Source of the DNA: Micromonospora sicca
GTDB lineage: Bacteria > Actinomycetota > Actinomycetes > Mycobacteriales > Micromonosporaceae
Assembly: GCF_003172935.1 (NCBI RefSeq)
Contig: NZ_QGKS01000235.1
Coordinates: 1 to 64,000, forward strand
DNA: 64,000 nucleotides
Direction: 5' to 3'
The notes beneath the pieces are model-generated. The model ran no database searches, was not told the DNA's origin, and saw only the letters and a list, made by a program, of their open reading frames with translations. Shown piece by piece: positions 8,284 through 16,258 of the stretch. Both the position numbers and the translations under genes were made by a program. How positions within the stretch are numbered: position 1 is the first letter of the stretch; every line of letters starts with the position of its first letter.

Positions 8284-10389
8284 ATGGAGGACAACGTGCG
8301 GTGGCGTCCTTCGCCGGTCACCAGCGTCACGGTGGCGGCAGCCTTCGCGCTGGTGGCGAACCTGGCGACCGGGACCGTACGGGTCGAGGCCGTCTGGTGG
8401 CCGCCCGTGTTGTGGACCCTCGCCGGGCTGCTGTTGGTGGCCTCAGTGGTCACGGAGGTGTTCGGCCGGCGGAGCGAAGCCGGCCGCCAGGCGTTCTCGT
8501 CCGCCGCCGATCCGCTCGCCGCGGCCGCCGACCAACTGGCGACGGCCGTCGAACGGCAGTGGCAGGATGAGGCGGAACGTCGGCGCATCAACGACCAGAA
8601 CGTGTTCCCGGTGCCCTGGCAGCCCGCAACCGCGTCGCTGGTCGAGCAGTGGTCCGATGTGGTCGATGCGGCGGTCGATTGGTCCAACCGGGACGGCTGG
8701 GCCGCGGCACCCGCCGATCTCGCGGCGTCGGGCGGGCACCTCGGTGCGACGCTGCGGCGGGTACCCAGCGGGCGGCTGATCGTGCTCGGCGGCCCCGGGT
8801 CGGGCAAGACGGCGCTGCTGATTCGCCTGGTGCTCGATCTGCTCGTCCACAGGCGAGCGGCGGCGCGCGAGCCGGTGCCGGTGCTAGTGCCGCTCGCCTC
8901 GTGGCATCCGGCAGAACAGGACCTGCGCACCTGGCTGTTGCGACGGCTGGCGATCGACCATCCCGCACTGGCCGCGCCGGCTCCGTTCGCGCTCGGGGGA
9001 CTCGGCCTGGGTGAGGCGTTGCTGACCCAGCGCCTGCTGCTGCCGATCCTGGACGGGCTGGACGAGATGCCCACGGAGCAGCGCCGGCACGCGTTGGTCG
9101 GTATCAACGACGCTCTGTGTGCCGGCGACCAGCTGGTCGTCGCCTGCCGAACCGACGACTATCGGGAGGTTGTCGATCCGCCCGCCGGCATGCCGGTGAA
9201 GCTGCGGGGCGCGGCGGGCATCGTGCTGAGCGCGCCCGGCGCCGAGGCGGTGCGGAGCTACCTGCGCCGTGAAGCGGGCGGTTCGCCGGCGGCGGCCGAA
9301 CGCTGGGCGCCGGTGCTGGCCGTCCTCGACGGCGGTTCGACGGTCGGCGTGGCCCTGCTCAGCCCGCTGCTGGTCAGCATGGCCAGCACCATCTACAACC
9401 CCCGTCCTGGCGAGGATGCCGGATCGCTGCCGGACCCGGCGCAACTGTGTGACGCCGGGCGGTTCCGCACCATCGAGCAGATCGAAGACCACCTGTTCGG
9501 GGCGTTCATCCCGGCCGCGTACCGGCGTAGCCGCCGGTGGGCGGCCGGTCCGGCCGAGCGCTACCTCGCTTTCCTGGCCCGGCATCTGCGGGACGATTGC
9601 GGCGGAACCACTGAACTCGCATGGTGGCAACTGCGCCGCTCTGCACCTCGCCGGCTGTTCCTCTTCCTGGCCACCGGCCTGTGGATCGTCGTGGTGGGCG
9701 TGGCTGCGCTGATCGCCGGGCTGCACGGGGTGGCTCTGGCCACGGCGCTGGCATTGGCGTTGGGCATCGGGCTGATGTTCGGTGACGCCATCGAGCGCCA
9801 GGCCCGGTCGGGACTCGGAAGCTATTCGCCTCGGCACGGATTGCGCTGGTCACTTGGCCGCCTTCGGCTCGGGTTGATCGCGGGAATACTCGCCGCCTTC
9901 GGCTGGGGGCTGCCGATCGGGCACGTCGCCGGCGCCTACCCCGGTTTGGGCGTGGGTCTTCTGTTCGGCTCGATAGCCTTGCTCTACTTCGGCGTCGAAG
10001 CCGTCGAGGGCGCACCGGCGAACCTCGCCCGTACGGCGGACCCGGACGCCGTACTCGCCGCCGACCGCCGCACCGGCCTGCTGCTCGCGGGGGGGTGGTG
10101 GCTGCTGATCCTCGTCCTGTCGATCCTGACCAGCCTGCCGGCCGGCGCGATGCGCGGGGGGCTCGGCTTTGGTCTGGCCATGGGGTTCGTGGCCGCTCAT
10201 TTCGACGTCTCGGATTCGGCGTGGCCGGTGTACGCAGTGACCCGATGCTGGTTGGCGCTGCGGCACCACGCTCCCTGGCGGTTCGCCGGTTTCCTTGCCG
10301 ACGCGCACCACCGCGGCGTCCTACGCCAGAGCGGCGCCGTCTACGAGTTCAGCCACGCACAACTGCAACAACGCCTCGCCGCCCGCTGA
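8284..10389 (+). CDS. NACHT-type NTPase with N- and C-terminal membrane segments
   Basis: 701 residues. Two hydrophobic stretches occupy about residues 12-57. A STAND/NACHT NTPase follows: Walker A GGPGSGKTALL near residue 168, Walker B LLPILDGLDEMP near 252 with the NACHT-typical second acidic residue, and sensor CRTDDYRE near 290. From about 455 to 640 there are several transmembrane helices, then a short soluble tail (YEFSHAQLQQRLAAR) typical of the segment that follows NACHT modules. NACHT proteins in bacteria are often anti-phage sensors, and here the effector region would be the membrane part. It is flanked on the left by gene scraps and is convergent with the NlpC/P60 gene, 21 bases away. 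The defence role is inferred. Confidence 0.85.
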   Translation: MEDNVRWRPSPVTSVTVAAAFALVANLATGTVRVEAVWWPPVLWTLAGLLLVASVVTEVFGRRSEAGRQAFSSAADPLAAAADQLATAVERQWQDEAERRRINDQNVFPVPWQPATASLVEQWSDVVDAAVDWSNRDGWAAAPADLAASGGHLGATLRRVPSGRLIVLGGPGSGKTALLIRLVLDLLVHRRAAAREPVPVLVPLASWHPAEQDLRTWLLRRLAIDHPALAAPAPFALGGLGLGEALLTQRLLLPILDGLDEMPTEQRRHALVGINDALCAGDQLVVACRTDDYREVVDPPAGMPVKLRGAAGIVLSAPGAEAVRSYLRREAGGSPAAAERWAPVLAVLDGGSTVGVALLSPLLVSMASTIYNPRPGEDAGSLPDPAQLCDAGRFRTIEQIEDHLFGAFIPAAYRRSRRWAAGPAERYLAFLARHLRDDCGGTTELAWWQLRRSAPRRLFLFLATGLWIVVVGVAALIAGLHGVALATALALALGIGLMFGDAIERQARSGLGSYSPRHGLRWSLGRLRLGLIAGILAAFGWGLPIGHVAGAYPGLGVGLLFGSIALLYFGVEAVEGAPANLARTADPDAVLAADRRTGLLLAGGWWLLILVLSILTSLPAGAMRGGLGFGLAMGFVAAHFDVSDSAWPVYAVTRCWLALRHHAPWRFAGFLADAHHRGVLRQSGAVYEFSHAQLQQRLAAR

Positions 10390-10410
10390 ACTCCCTCTTT
10401 CACGACGTCA

Positions 10411-11433
10411 CTACCAGTCGACGATTCGGCGGATCGCCGCGACCTGGTTGAGCCAGCTGCCCGACTTGATGATCTTCACTACGTCGCCTGTTTTCGGGGC
10501 CTGGATGATGAGCCCCTGGCCGAGGTACATGCCGACGTGCCGCGGGTTGGACATCGTGCCCTCGCTGCCGGGGATGAGGATGAGGTCGCCGGGCAGCAGC
10601 ATCGCCGGGTCGGTGATGGCCTTCCCGGCGTTGACCTGGTCGGTGGTGACGCGTGGGATGGAGACCCCGGCGGCCCGGTACGCCGACTGCATCAGCGAGG
10701 AGCAGTCGCACTGCTGGTCGGGGTTGCCGGAATGTGGATCGGTGCACGACCCGCCGAAGTGGTACGGGGTGCCGAGCTGCCCGACTGCCCAGAAGATCGC
10801 GGTCATCACCTGCGGCGGGGTGTTGACCGGCAGGGTGAACCCGTCCGGCAGGGCGGCGAGCGCGTCGGTGGCGCAGTCGGCCAGGGTGTTGGTCAGCTGC
10901 TCGACGAGGTTGAGCGCGTCGTCGGACCACTTCGCGTAGGCGTCGGGGAAGGCCGAGATCTGGACCGCCTGGGCGGCCCGGGTCAGCGGCATCGTCTCCC
11001 ACCCGCTAACGGTCAGGAGCTTGTCGAAGAATTTCCCAGCCTGGTAGTCCGGTTTGGCCAGTTGCTCGACGGTGCCCCAGCCCTGGCTGGGCCGCTGCTG
11101 GAACACCCCGATCGAGTCGCGGTCGTTGCGGTCGCCGAGAAAGGGCAGGTTGCGCAGCCCGGACTCCTGCAGGGCGGTCGCGATGCCGACGACCCAGCCC
11201 CAGCGGGGCACGTCTTTGGCGACGCCGACGTCGATGATGGTCGCGGCGATTTCGAGCTGTTCGGTGTCCCAGGTGCCGATGCCGGGCGGCTGGCCGGAGG
11301 GGCGCAGGGCGGGCGCGGCGGCGATGCCGCACCCGCCGGGGCCGCCGCCCATCACGGAGGACAGCAGCAGCATCGGTAGGCCGAAGCAGCCGACGATGAC
11401 GACGGTAGCGATGCCGATGATGGCTTTGGTCAT
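10411..11433 (-). CDS. NlpC/P60 cell-wall hydrolase with transglycosylase-like domain
   Basis: 340 residues. An N-terminal hydrophobic anchor or signal (AIIGIATVVIVGCFGLPML) is followed by a lytic-transglycosylase-like segment: WGWVVGIATALQESGLRNL carries the catalytic-type Glu, then SIGVFQQRPSQGWG. The C-terminal NlpC/P60 peptidase has the Cys in QCDCSSLMQSAYRAAG and the His in NPRHVGMYLG. This architecture matches the VirB1-like wall-opening enzyme of Gram-positive conjugation systems. Start ATG 11433 overlaps the stop of the upstream gene (ATGA), giving translational coupling. It closes the leftward transfer gene block. Confidence 0.9.
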   Translation of the reverse strand: MTKAIIGIATVVIVGCFGLPMLLLSSVMGGGPGGCGIAAAPALRPSGQPPGIGTWDTEQLEIAATIIDVGVAKDVPRWGWVVGIATALQESGLRNLPFLGDRNDRDSIGVFQQRPSQGWGTVEQLAKPDYQAGKFFDKLLTVSGWETMPLTRAAQAVQISAFPDAYAKWSDDALNLVEQLTNTLADCATDALAALPDGFTLPVNTPPQVMTAIFWAVGQLGTPYHFGGSCTDPHSGNPDQQCDCSSLMQSAYRAAGVSIPRVTTDQVNAGKAITDPAMLLPGDLILIPGSEGTMSNPRHVGMYLGQGLIIQAPKTGDVVKIIKSGSWLNQVAAIRRIVDW

Positions 11434-11855
11434 GGCGAACGCCTTTCGGTGAAAACAAAAAAGGGGGTCTTCGCGCGGGTGCGCGGCCGGCGGGGTCGAG
11501 ACGGAACGAGGGCTGCGGGCGGGTGGATCAGCGGCAGTAGCCCCTCGTGGGTCTCGCGGAGGAAATCGGCGATCAGGTCGCCTGCGTCGAACAGCGGATG
11601 GCCGACGTCGACCGGGGTGGGGTAGCGCCAGTCCCAGTGGCCCGGTTGCAGGCCGGGCACGTGCCACAGCGTGCCGTGGTAGTTGAGGAACAGCGCCCCG
11701 CCGATCTGCGGGGCGAGCAGGGTCATGGGCTGGCTGGCGCAGTTGGCCAGACAGTGGCAGCCGGGGTCGTTGTAGATCGAGCGCGGCTGGCCCCGTGGGC
11801 TGGGCAGTTGCAGTCGCAGGCGCGTTCGTAGGAGCTGCGGTAGGTGCGGCGCCAT
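11430..11855 (-). CDS. Small protein with YNDxGC motif, paralog of the next gene
   Basis: 141 residues as read, with ATGA overlap into the NlpC/P60 gene. The core (SIYNDPGCHCLANCASQP, then GALFLNYHGTLWHVPG, then HWDW) is clearly paralogous to the protein at 11955-12323. The expected N-terminal Cys cluster (ACDCNCPAHG) lies in another frame just upstream of SIYND, the frame offset of one missing base. The annotated N-terminus is therefore probably out of frame. Function unknown; the clustered Cys/His suggests metal binding. Confidence 0.6.
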   Translation of the reverse strand: MAPHLPQLLRTRLRLQLPSPRGQPRSIYNDPGCHCLANCASQPMTLLAPQIGGALFLNYHGTLWHVPGLQPGHWDWRYPTPVDVGHPLFDAGDLIADFLRETHEGLLPLIHPPAALVPSRPRRPRTRAKTPFFVFTERRSP

Positions 11856-11897
11856 AGCTGTCTGTCTGGTGTGGGTGGTGAAACACGAAAAGGCCGT

Positions 11898-11920
11898 GGG
11901 CCGCCCTCGCGGGGCGGCCC
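11898..11920 (-). terminator. GC hairpin between paralogous genes
   Basis: Arms GGGCCGCCC and GGGCGGCCC (9 bp) with a 5-nt loop lie just beyond the 3' end of the gene at 11955-12323. The stem is GC-rich, without a pronounced U tract, as is usual in high-GC actinomycetes. Confidence 0.6.
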
Positions 11921-11954
11921 AACAGGCCCATGGATGTGGTGCGGGTTTCAGCGG

Positions 11955-12323
11955 CTACGCCGTGCGGCGCGGCTCGTGGGGGTTTTGCAGGATGGTGACG
12001 GTCTGACGCAGTTGCCGCTCGATGATCAGGCTGGCGTCGTAGAAGTCGTGGTGCTCGTGGATGTGGTCGGCGTTGGGCCAGTCCCACTGGCCGCCGGGGA
12101 GCCGGTTGACGAACCACAGGTCTGCGCCGTTGTCGAGGAACAGGGCGCAGTTCCAGTGCTCGGTGATCAGGGTGGTCGGCTGGGTGGCGCAGGTGATCGC
12201 GCACGCGCAGCCCTCGTCGTTGTAGGTCGTGCGGTGGTAGCCGTGGTGTTGCGGGCAGCGGCAGTCACAGAGCCGCTGCCACGGCGGCATATAGGCCATG
12301 CGGGTTTTCCCGGAAGGTGACAT
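11955..12323 (-). CDS. Cys/His-rich small protein of unknown function
   Basis: 122 residues. The N-terminal LCDCRCPQHHGYH, then YNDEGCACAITCATQ, gives six closely spaced Cys plus His residues, suggesting a zinc-binding fold. The remainder (ALFLDNGADLWFVNRLPG, WDWPNADHIHEHH) matches the paralog at 11430-11855. Start ATG 12323 is preceded by GAGGCGTACCC, but this ribosome-binding sequence lies in the 3' arm of a strong hairpin. No family name is recognised. Confidence 0.7.
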   Translation of the reverse strand: MSPSGKTRMAYMPPWQRLCDCRCPQHHGYHRTTYNDEGCACAITCATQPTTLITEHWNCALFLDNGADLWFVNRLPGGQWDWPNADHIHEHHDFYDASLIIERQLRQTVTILQNPHEPRRTA

Positions 12324-12325
12324 GG

Positions 12326-12369
12326 GTACGCCTCGGGGCCGCCGGCGTGGGCGGCTTGCCGAGGCGTAC
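12326..12369 (-). promoter_or_regulatory. Hairpin covering the ribosome-binding site of 12323
   Basis: An 11-bp outer stem (GTACGCCTCGG/CCGAGGCGTAC) with an inner GGCCGCC/GGCGGC-type stem lies between two leftward genes. On the minus strand the GAGG of the downstream ribosome-binding site is in the 3' arm. It may act as terminator for the gene ending at 12394, as a translational brake for the gene starting at 12323, or both. Confidence 0.6.
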
Positions 12370-12393
12370 GAGGGTGGGTAGGTACGGCCGCGG

Positions 12394-12830
12394 TCAGTGC
12401 GGCGGGTTGAGCCAGGTCCGGTCGGGGCCGAGGCGCACGTCGCGGCGGACCTGGCGGGTCTCCGCGACGGTGAGCACGTGGGCGGGCAGCCGGGGCACGC
12501 CCTCGCGCCAGGCCCGGTAGAGCCGGTGGGTGCCGTCGATGAGCAGCGGGCCGGGCGGCTGGCCGGGGATGGGCAGCTGGGCGACGATGACCGGCGTGGC
12601 CAGGTCGGTGGACATGGCGTAGGCACGGTCGAAGCCGTCGCTGGCCGGACGATGACGCCGATCGTGTGCGACGACGGTTCGTCGAGGCTGGTCAGGCCGT
12701 ACGCCTGCGCCCACGTGGCGACATCGAGGCGCCGGGTGGGGCGGGGTGCGGCGGCGATCAGCGCGATAGCCGCGTGGATGGAGAACACCCACGGGCCGAA
12801 GTGGAACCACTGGTGTGTCGGCTCGGTCAC
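12394..12830 (-). pseudogene. Unknown protein with ParB-like HR motif, one frameshift
   Basis: Read from GTG 12830 (TEPTHQWFHFGPWVFSIHAA), the protein continues to SSHTIGVIVRPA. The frame then changes near 12650 and continues DGFDRAYAMSTDLATPVIVA to PDRTWLNPPH. The second part contains GPLLIDGTHRLYRAWREGV, resembling the ParB-like 'DG-x-HR' box, then VPRLPAHVLTV. The shift is what one missing base would cause. The start overlaps the stop of the upstream gene (GTGA). Function unknown. Confidence 0.65.
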
Positions 12831-13225
12831 GTGCCCTCGCCGGAGGTGAGCCGGGTGTAGATCGCGACGCAGCGCAGGTTCAGCTCGTGCGACGGCAGGG
12901 TCAGCAGGCGCTGCCGGTGGTGGTCTTTGAGCCGGTCCCAGATGGTGATGGTGACGCCGGCCGACCACAGGTCGACCAGCACTCCGTCGATCTTGGCGTG
13001 CTGGCGTTCGGCGACGATGCGCCGCAGCGAGTCGATGAGCGTGGCGTCGCCGATCGGGTGCTGGTAGTCGTCGGGTCGGGCCGCGTCGGGCAGCAGGGTC
13101 AGGCAGTCCTCGCAGCTGTAGTCCGGGCGGGGCGGGTCCTCGGTCTCCCACCGGGTGACGTCGACGGCGGGCACGCCGCATACGGCTTGCCGTTCGTCGC
13201 GGGGATGGCGGATGTGGCCGATCAT
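12827..13225 (-). CDS. Conserved plasmid-type protein with CxxC pair
   Basis: 132 residues, start ATG 13225 after GGAGGCCACG. It has MIGHIRHPRDERQAVCGVPA at the N-terminus and YSCEDCLTLLP, so a Cys pair (CEDC) plus an earlier Cys could bind metal. The helical remainder (LRRIVAERQHAKIDGVL, WDRLKDHHRQRLLTL) has no named domain. It overlaps the next gene by GTGA, placing both in one leftward operon with the transfer genes. Confidence 0.65.
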   Translation of the reverse strand: MIGHIRHPRDERQAVCGVPAVDVTRWETEDPPRPDYSCEDCLTLLPDAARPDDYQHPIGDATLIDSLRRIVAERQHAKIDGVLVDLWSAGVTITIWDRLKDHHRQRLLTLPSHELNLRCVAIYTRLTSGEGT

Positions 13226-13312
13226 CGTGGCCTCCGATCTGACCGGCGCTCGGTGTTGTGGGTCATGGGATGGCTGGGTCCGTTCGTGACGGGCCGGGAC
13301 GGCTGTCGCGGG

Positions 13313-13347
13313 TGACCGCCGCCCCGGCGAAGGGGCAGGGGCGGTCA
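13313..13347 (-). terminator. Hairpin at the end of the DUF932 gene
   Basis: TGACCGCC (13313-13320) pairs with GGCGGTCA (13340-13347), and inner GCCCC pairs with GGGGC. The distal arm includes the stop codon of the DUF932 gene. It is likely the terminator or a processing stem for that gene. Confidence 0.55.
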
Positions 13348-14328
13348 GACCTTCAGCAGGTCGAAGGCGGCGATCTTGATGTCGGCGACGTTGCCGGTCA
13401 GGACCCGGTTGGCGCGGGTCCTGGCATCCTTGGCCTGCTGGTAGTGGTCGAGGTATTCGGTGATGGCCTGGTATCCGGCCCACCGGCTGCCCGCGATGGC
13501 CTTCTGCGTGTCGGCCTCGGTGATCAGGTACTTGAGGGTGCCCAGCCGCTCCTTGGCGTTGGCCTTTGTCTTGTCGGAGGCGTTGTCCTTGACCGGCCAC
13601 ACCTGAGCGACGATCCGCTCGAACTCGCGCGTGGTCAGCGCGGTCTGCAGCATCCGCTCGGCGGCCTTCTCGAACGCGCCCATGTAGCGCCACATCAGGC
13701 CCAGCGCCTCGCGGGCCTGGGCGATCTGCTGGCCGACGTTGGAGGTGTGCCGGAACGTGTAGTGCCCCACGGCGTGGGCGAAGGCCGCGCGCTGGGTGTT
13801 GGCGCAGACCACGCGGATGGGGCTGGCGTCCACGCGCAGCGCGGCGGTGCCGTCGTGGGAGGTGGTGCCGATCAGATAGAGGTCCATCCGGTCGATGCCG
13901 GCGATTTCCATCGCGGTCGGCAGCTTCATCGTGACGAACACGGACTTGCCGTTACGCAGGCTGCCCGCCGTCTCGAAGTGGGCGCCGCCGACCTGGTCCA
14001 CGAGCTGGTCGAGCATGTCGGCGCACTGCTCGTTCTGGATGACCTCGTAGTCCGTCCCGACGATGCCCAGATACTGGGTGGCACCGGTCACCGGGTTGCG
14101 GCGTACGGTCATGCGCTTGTCGTCGGCCGGGATCTGAAGGCCACTCATGGGATCCAGGCCGAACACCTGGATGGTGCGGACGCCCCAGTTGCCGAGCAGG
14201 GCGGCGCCCATGATCTCGGTGGCGCTCATCGTGTTCTGGGTGACGGTGCCCAGCTGGTGCCAGGCCGACACACGGGCCGACGCGAAGGCCGTGCTTCCGT
14301 CAGCGAAGGTCTCAAGTTCGTGCGGCAT
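13345..14328 (-). CDS. DUF932 phage/plasmid-type protein
   Basis: 327 residues. This matches the DUF932 family found on plasmids, phages and ICEs: N-terminal SARVSAWHQLGTVTQ, then YLGIVGTDYEVIQNEQCADM, FVTMKLP, RVVCANTQRAAF and C-terminal GSRWAGYQAITEYLDHY. The family has no settled function, although the order 'new-frame, Y.. N.Q, CxNT' is diagnostic. Start ATG 14328 follows GAGAAGGAG. Stem-loops on both sides suggest it is transcribed as its own unit or as a processed segment. Confidence 0.9.
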   Translation of the reverse strand: MPHELETFADGSTAFASARVSAWHQLGTVTQNTMSATEIMGAALLGNWGVRTIQVFGLDPMSGLQIPADDKRMTVRRNPVTGATQYLGIVGTDYEVIQNEQCADMLDQLVDQVGGAHFETAGSLRNGKSVFVTMKLPTAMEIAGIDRMDLYLIGTTSHDGTAALRVDASPIRVVCANTQRAAFAHAVGHYTFRHTSNVGQQIAQAREALGLMWRYMGAFEKAAERMLQTALTTREFERIVAQVWPVKDNASDKTKANAKERLGTLKYLITEADTQKAIAGSRWAGYQAITEYLDHYQQAKDARTRANRVLTGNVADIKIAAFDLLKV

Positions 14329-14355
14329 AAGGGGGCTCTCCTTCTCGAACTGCCG

Positions 14356-14385
14356 CGGGGGCCGAGCCGGACGGCTCGGCCCCCG
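14356..14385 (-). terminator. 13-bp GC hairpin upstream of DUF932 gene
   Basis: CGGGGGCCGAGCC (14356-14368) is perfectly complementary to 14373-14385 with a 4-nt loop. It lies after the small gene ending at 14402 and before the DUF932 start, so it is a likely intrinsic terminator. Confidence 0.7.
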
Positions 14386-14401
14386 AAGGGATGGGTTGGG
14401 G

Positions 14402-14650
14402 CTACTGCGGTCCGGCGTCGCTGTCGGCTCGCGTGAGGTGCGCGAACGTCATGGGCGCCGGGTCGACCCGCACGAGGCGGCCTTGAGCGGCCTCGTACAG
14501 GCAGATGTTGGTGCCCGCCCCGACGCCGACGTGGCGTCCGTCGAGACGGGCACTGACGCCCTCGGCGATCTGCCAGGGCTTGAGTGCCTGGCCGGATTGC
14601 TGGGCCAGGTAGTCCCGGACGAGCCGGGACAGCGATGGTGTGTCGGGCAT
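14402..14650 (-). CDS. Small unknown protein (82 aa)
   Basis: Reads MPDTPSLSRLVRDYLAQQSG, then LKPWQIAEGVSARLDGRHVG, then GTNICLYEAAQGRLVRVDP. A helical N-terminus followed by a short beta-rich tail could be a winged-helix-like DNA-binding module, but no family is recognised. It is bracketed by two strong hairpins (14356-14385 and 14667-14703), leaving it as a separate transcript segment. Confidence 0.6.
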   Translation of the reverse strand: MPDTPSLSRLVRDYLAQQSGQALKPWQIAEGVSARLDGRHVGVGAGTNICLYEAAQGRLVRVDPAPMTFAHLTRADSDAGPQ

Positions 14651-14666
14651 CGGTGACTTCGCTGGG

Positions 14667-14703
14667 TGATGCCGGGGCCGGGCATCGCCCGACCCCGGCA
14701 TCA
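14667..14703 (-). terminator. Long hairpin after the acidic HTH gene
   Basis: TGATGCCGGGG and CCCCGGCATCA form an 11-bp stem, extended inward by CGGG/CCCG with one offset base. It sits directly beyond the stop of the gene at 14707. Confidence 0.7.
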
Positions 14704-14706
14704 CGC

Positions 14707-16083
14707 TCAGGACTGCTCGCCCATGGCGTCGTCGGCCGAGACCGCGTGGCCGTCCTCGGACGGGGCGTCGGCGGGGGCCGCGTTGCCGTCCTCGGCCGGG
14801 GCCGGGTACTGGAAGGCCCACGGCGACTCGGAGACCATGAGGATGCGGCCGGCGGCACCGAGCTTGCCGCAGTTGTTGCGCACCGCCCCGGAGCTGACCG
14901 CCCGGCCGCCGAGCTGGCCGCTGATCGCGGTGGCGATCTCCTGCGGCGTCATCGTGCGGCCCGGGTTGGCCTTGAGCGTGTCGAACGTCAGCCGCTCCAG
15001 CTCGCCCTTGCCGAACGGCTGGTTGCCGTCGGCGTTGACCGTGACGTCCGTGCGGCGGACCACCCCGGCCGTCGCGATGCCCGCCGTGCGGATCGGCATC
15101 CGCTTGGGCAGCGTCACCACGTGAGCGGTGCCGTCCTCGGCCACGACGTGCAGCGTCGCGTCCGGGCGGACCAGGGGCATCACCTGCGCGACCGCCTCCG
15201 GCGACTCGGACAGGCCCTTGACCACCTGGAAGCACAGCGGGCAGCGGGGCGGCTCCGGGTTCGGGTCGACGTCGCTGGCCTTGGTCGGTCCGGCGATCCA
15301 CCGCCCCGGGGTGCCGGGCAGACGCCGGGCGGCGTCGGCCTGCTCCATCGCGGTCAGCAGCCGAGAGGCGGTCGGGTGCCCGATCCCGCTCTCGGCCACG
15401 ATCTGGTCGAGGGTCGCTCCGTCCTCGCCGAACTCGGCCAGGACGCCCTTGATGGCCATGACCTTGCGGTCACCCGGACGGCTCGGCTGGACGATGGTGA
15501 CCCGGCCCTTGCCCTGATCGTCCTCGTCGGCGTCGTCCTCGTCCTCCGGGTCGTCGTCGCTGTCGTCCTCGTCGCCGTCCTCGTCCTCCTCGGTGTCGTC
15601 CTCAGCGTCGTCGTCGTCCGCGTCGTCGTCGTCCGCGTCGTCGTCGTCCGCGTCGTCGTCGTCCGCGTCGTCGTCCGAGTCCTGGTCGGCGTCGGTACCG
15701 TCCGGCTCGTCGGCGGGCTGCTCGTCGCCGCCGTCGGCCGCGTCGGTGTCGGAGGCGTCGCCGTTGGAGAGGTCGGTGTCGTCCCCGTCGCCGCCGGCCT
15801 GGTCGTCGTCGCCGAGGTCGGCGTCGATGCTGAGGTCGGTGCCCTCGGTCAGGACGCCCTCGGCGATGGTCCACCGGGCGGGGGTGCCCTCGGCCGGGTC
15901 CGCGCCGGTGTCGACCTCGGTGATCAGACCGGCGCCGGCGAACGTCTTCAGCGCCTTGTGGACGGTGGAAACGGCCTTGCCGGACTTGTCGGCCAGCTCG
16001 TTGACGTTGCCCTCGCCGAGGTCGCGCAGAGCTTCGAGGACGGCCCGGGTGGCGGGCGTCATGGTGGACAGGTCGTACTGCAT
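14707..16083 (-). CDS. Winged-helix protein with Asp-rich tandem repeat
   Basis: 458 residues. N-terminal MarR/IclR-like helix-turn-helix (TRAVLEALRDLGEGNVNELA, then KAVSTVHKALKTF). An extremely acidic linker follows (about residues 80-200), including a tandem D-D-D-D-A run. A second HTH-like module comes next (VLAEFGEDGATLDQIVAESG, then HPTASRLLTAMEQ), a CPLCF Cys pair and a third winged-helix-like region near the C-terminus (PGRTMTPQEIATAISGQLGG). It looks like a multi-HTH DNA-binding or DNA-mimic protein of the element. Start ATG 16083 follows AAGGAGGGAA. Its target is unknown. Confidence 0.75.
   Translation of the reverse strand: MQYDLSTMTPATRAVLEALRDLGEGNVNELADKSGKAVSTVHKALKTFAGAGLITEVDTGADPAEGTPARWTIAEGVLTEGTDLSIDADLGDDDQAGGDGDDTDLSNGDASDTDAADGGDEQPADEPDGTDADQDSDDDADDDDADDDDADDDDADDDDAEDDTEEDEDGDEDDSDDDPEDEDDADEDDQGKGRVTIVQPSRPGDRKVMAIKGVLAEFGEDGATLDQIVAESGIGHPTASRLLTAMEQADAARRLPGTPGRWIAGPTKASDVDPNPEPPRCPLCFQVVKGLSESPEAVAQVMPLVRPDATLHVVAEDGTAHVVTLPKRMPIRTAGIATAGVVRRTDVTVNADGNQPFGKGELERLTFDTLKANPGRTMTPQEIATAISGQLGGRAVSSGAVRNNCGKLGAAGRILMVSESPWAFQYPAPAEDGNAAPADAPSEDGHAVSADDAMGEQS
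15607..15680 (-). repeat. 15-bp tandem repeat, about five copies
   Basis: The unit CGTCGTCGTCGTCCG repeats four times exactly and then a shortened fifth time, encoding DADDD units within the acidic linker of the HTH protein. Such in-frame arrays are prone to copy-number change. Confidence 0.9.
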
Positions 16084-16233
16084 CGGTTCCCTCCTTGGGA
16101 ACTAGGTGGTGAAAGCCCGGCACGGTGTTGTGCGGGCTGTGGTGCCGGGTCGCGGGCAGCAGTCATCGCGGCAGGCGCGTGGAGCTGTGCGCTGCCGTGC
16201 GGTGGTTGCTGAAGGTGCGGCCCGGTGGCCTTG

Positions 16234-16252
16234 GGGCGGCGAGACGCCGCCC
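16234..16252 (-). terminator. Short GC hairpin after the gene at 16259
   Basis: GGGCGGCG (16234-16241) pairs with CGCCGCCC (16245-16252) around a 3-base loop, just downstream of the stop at 16259. The rest of the 16084-16258 gap also contains an 8-bp stem (16116-16123 with 16142-16149). Confidence 0.5.
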
Positions 16253-16258
16253 AGGGGG

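Noticed and set aside
10411-12204. A 597-residue version of the NlpC/P60 protein
   Set aside because: The extra N-terminus is Pro/Arg/Ala-rich shadow sequence over the paralogous small gene. ATG 11433 has a signal-like segment and an ATGA overlap.
15607-15680. CRISPR-like array
   Set aside because: Units are 15 bp, contiguous without spacers, and encode an in-frame Asp-rich run.
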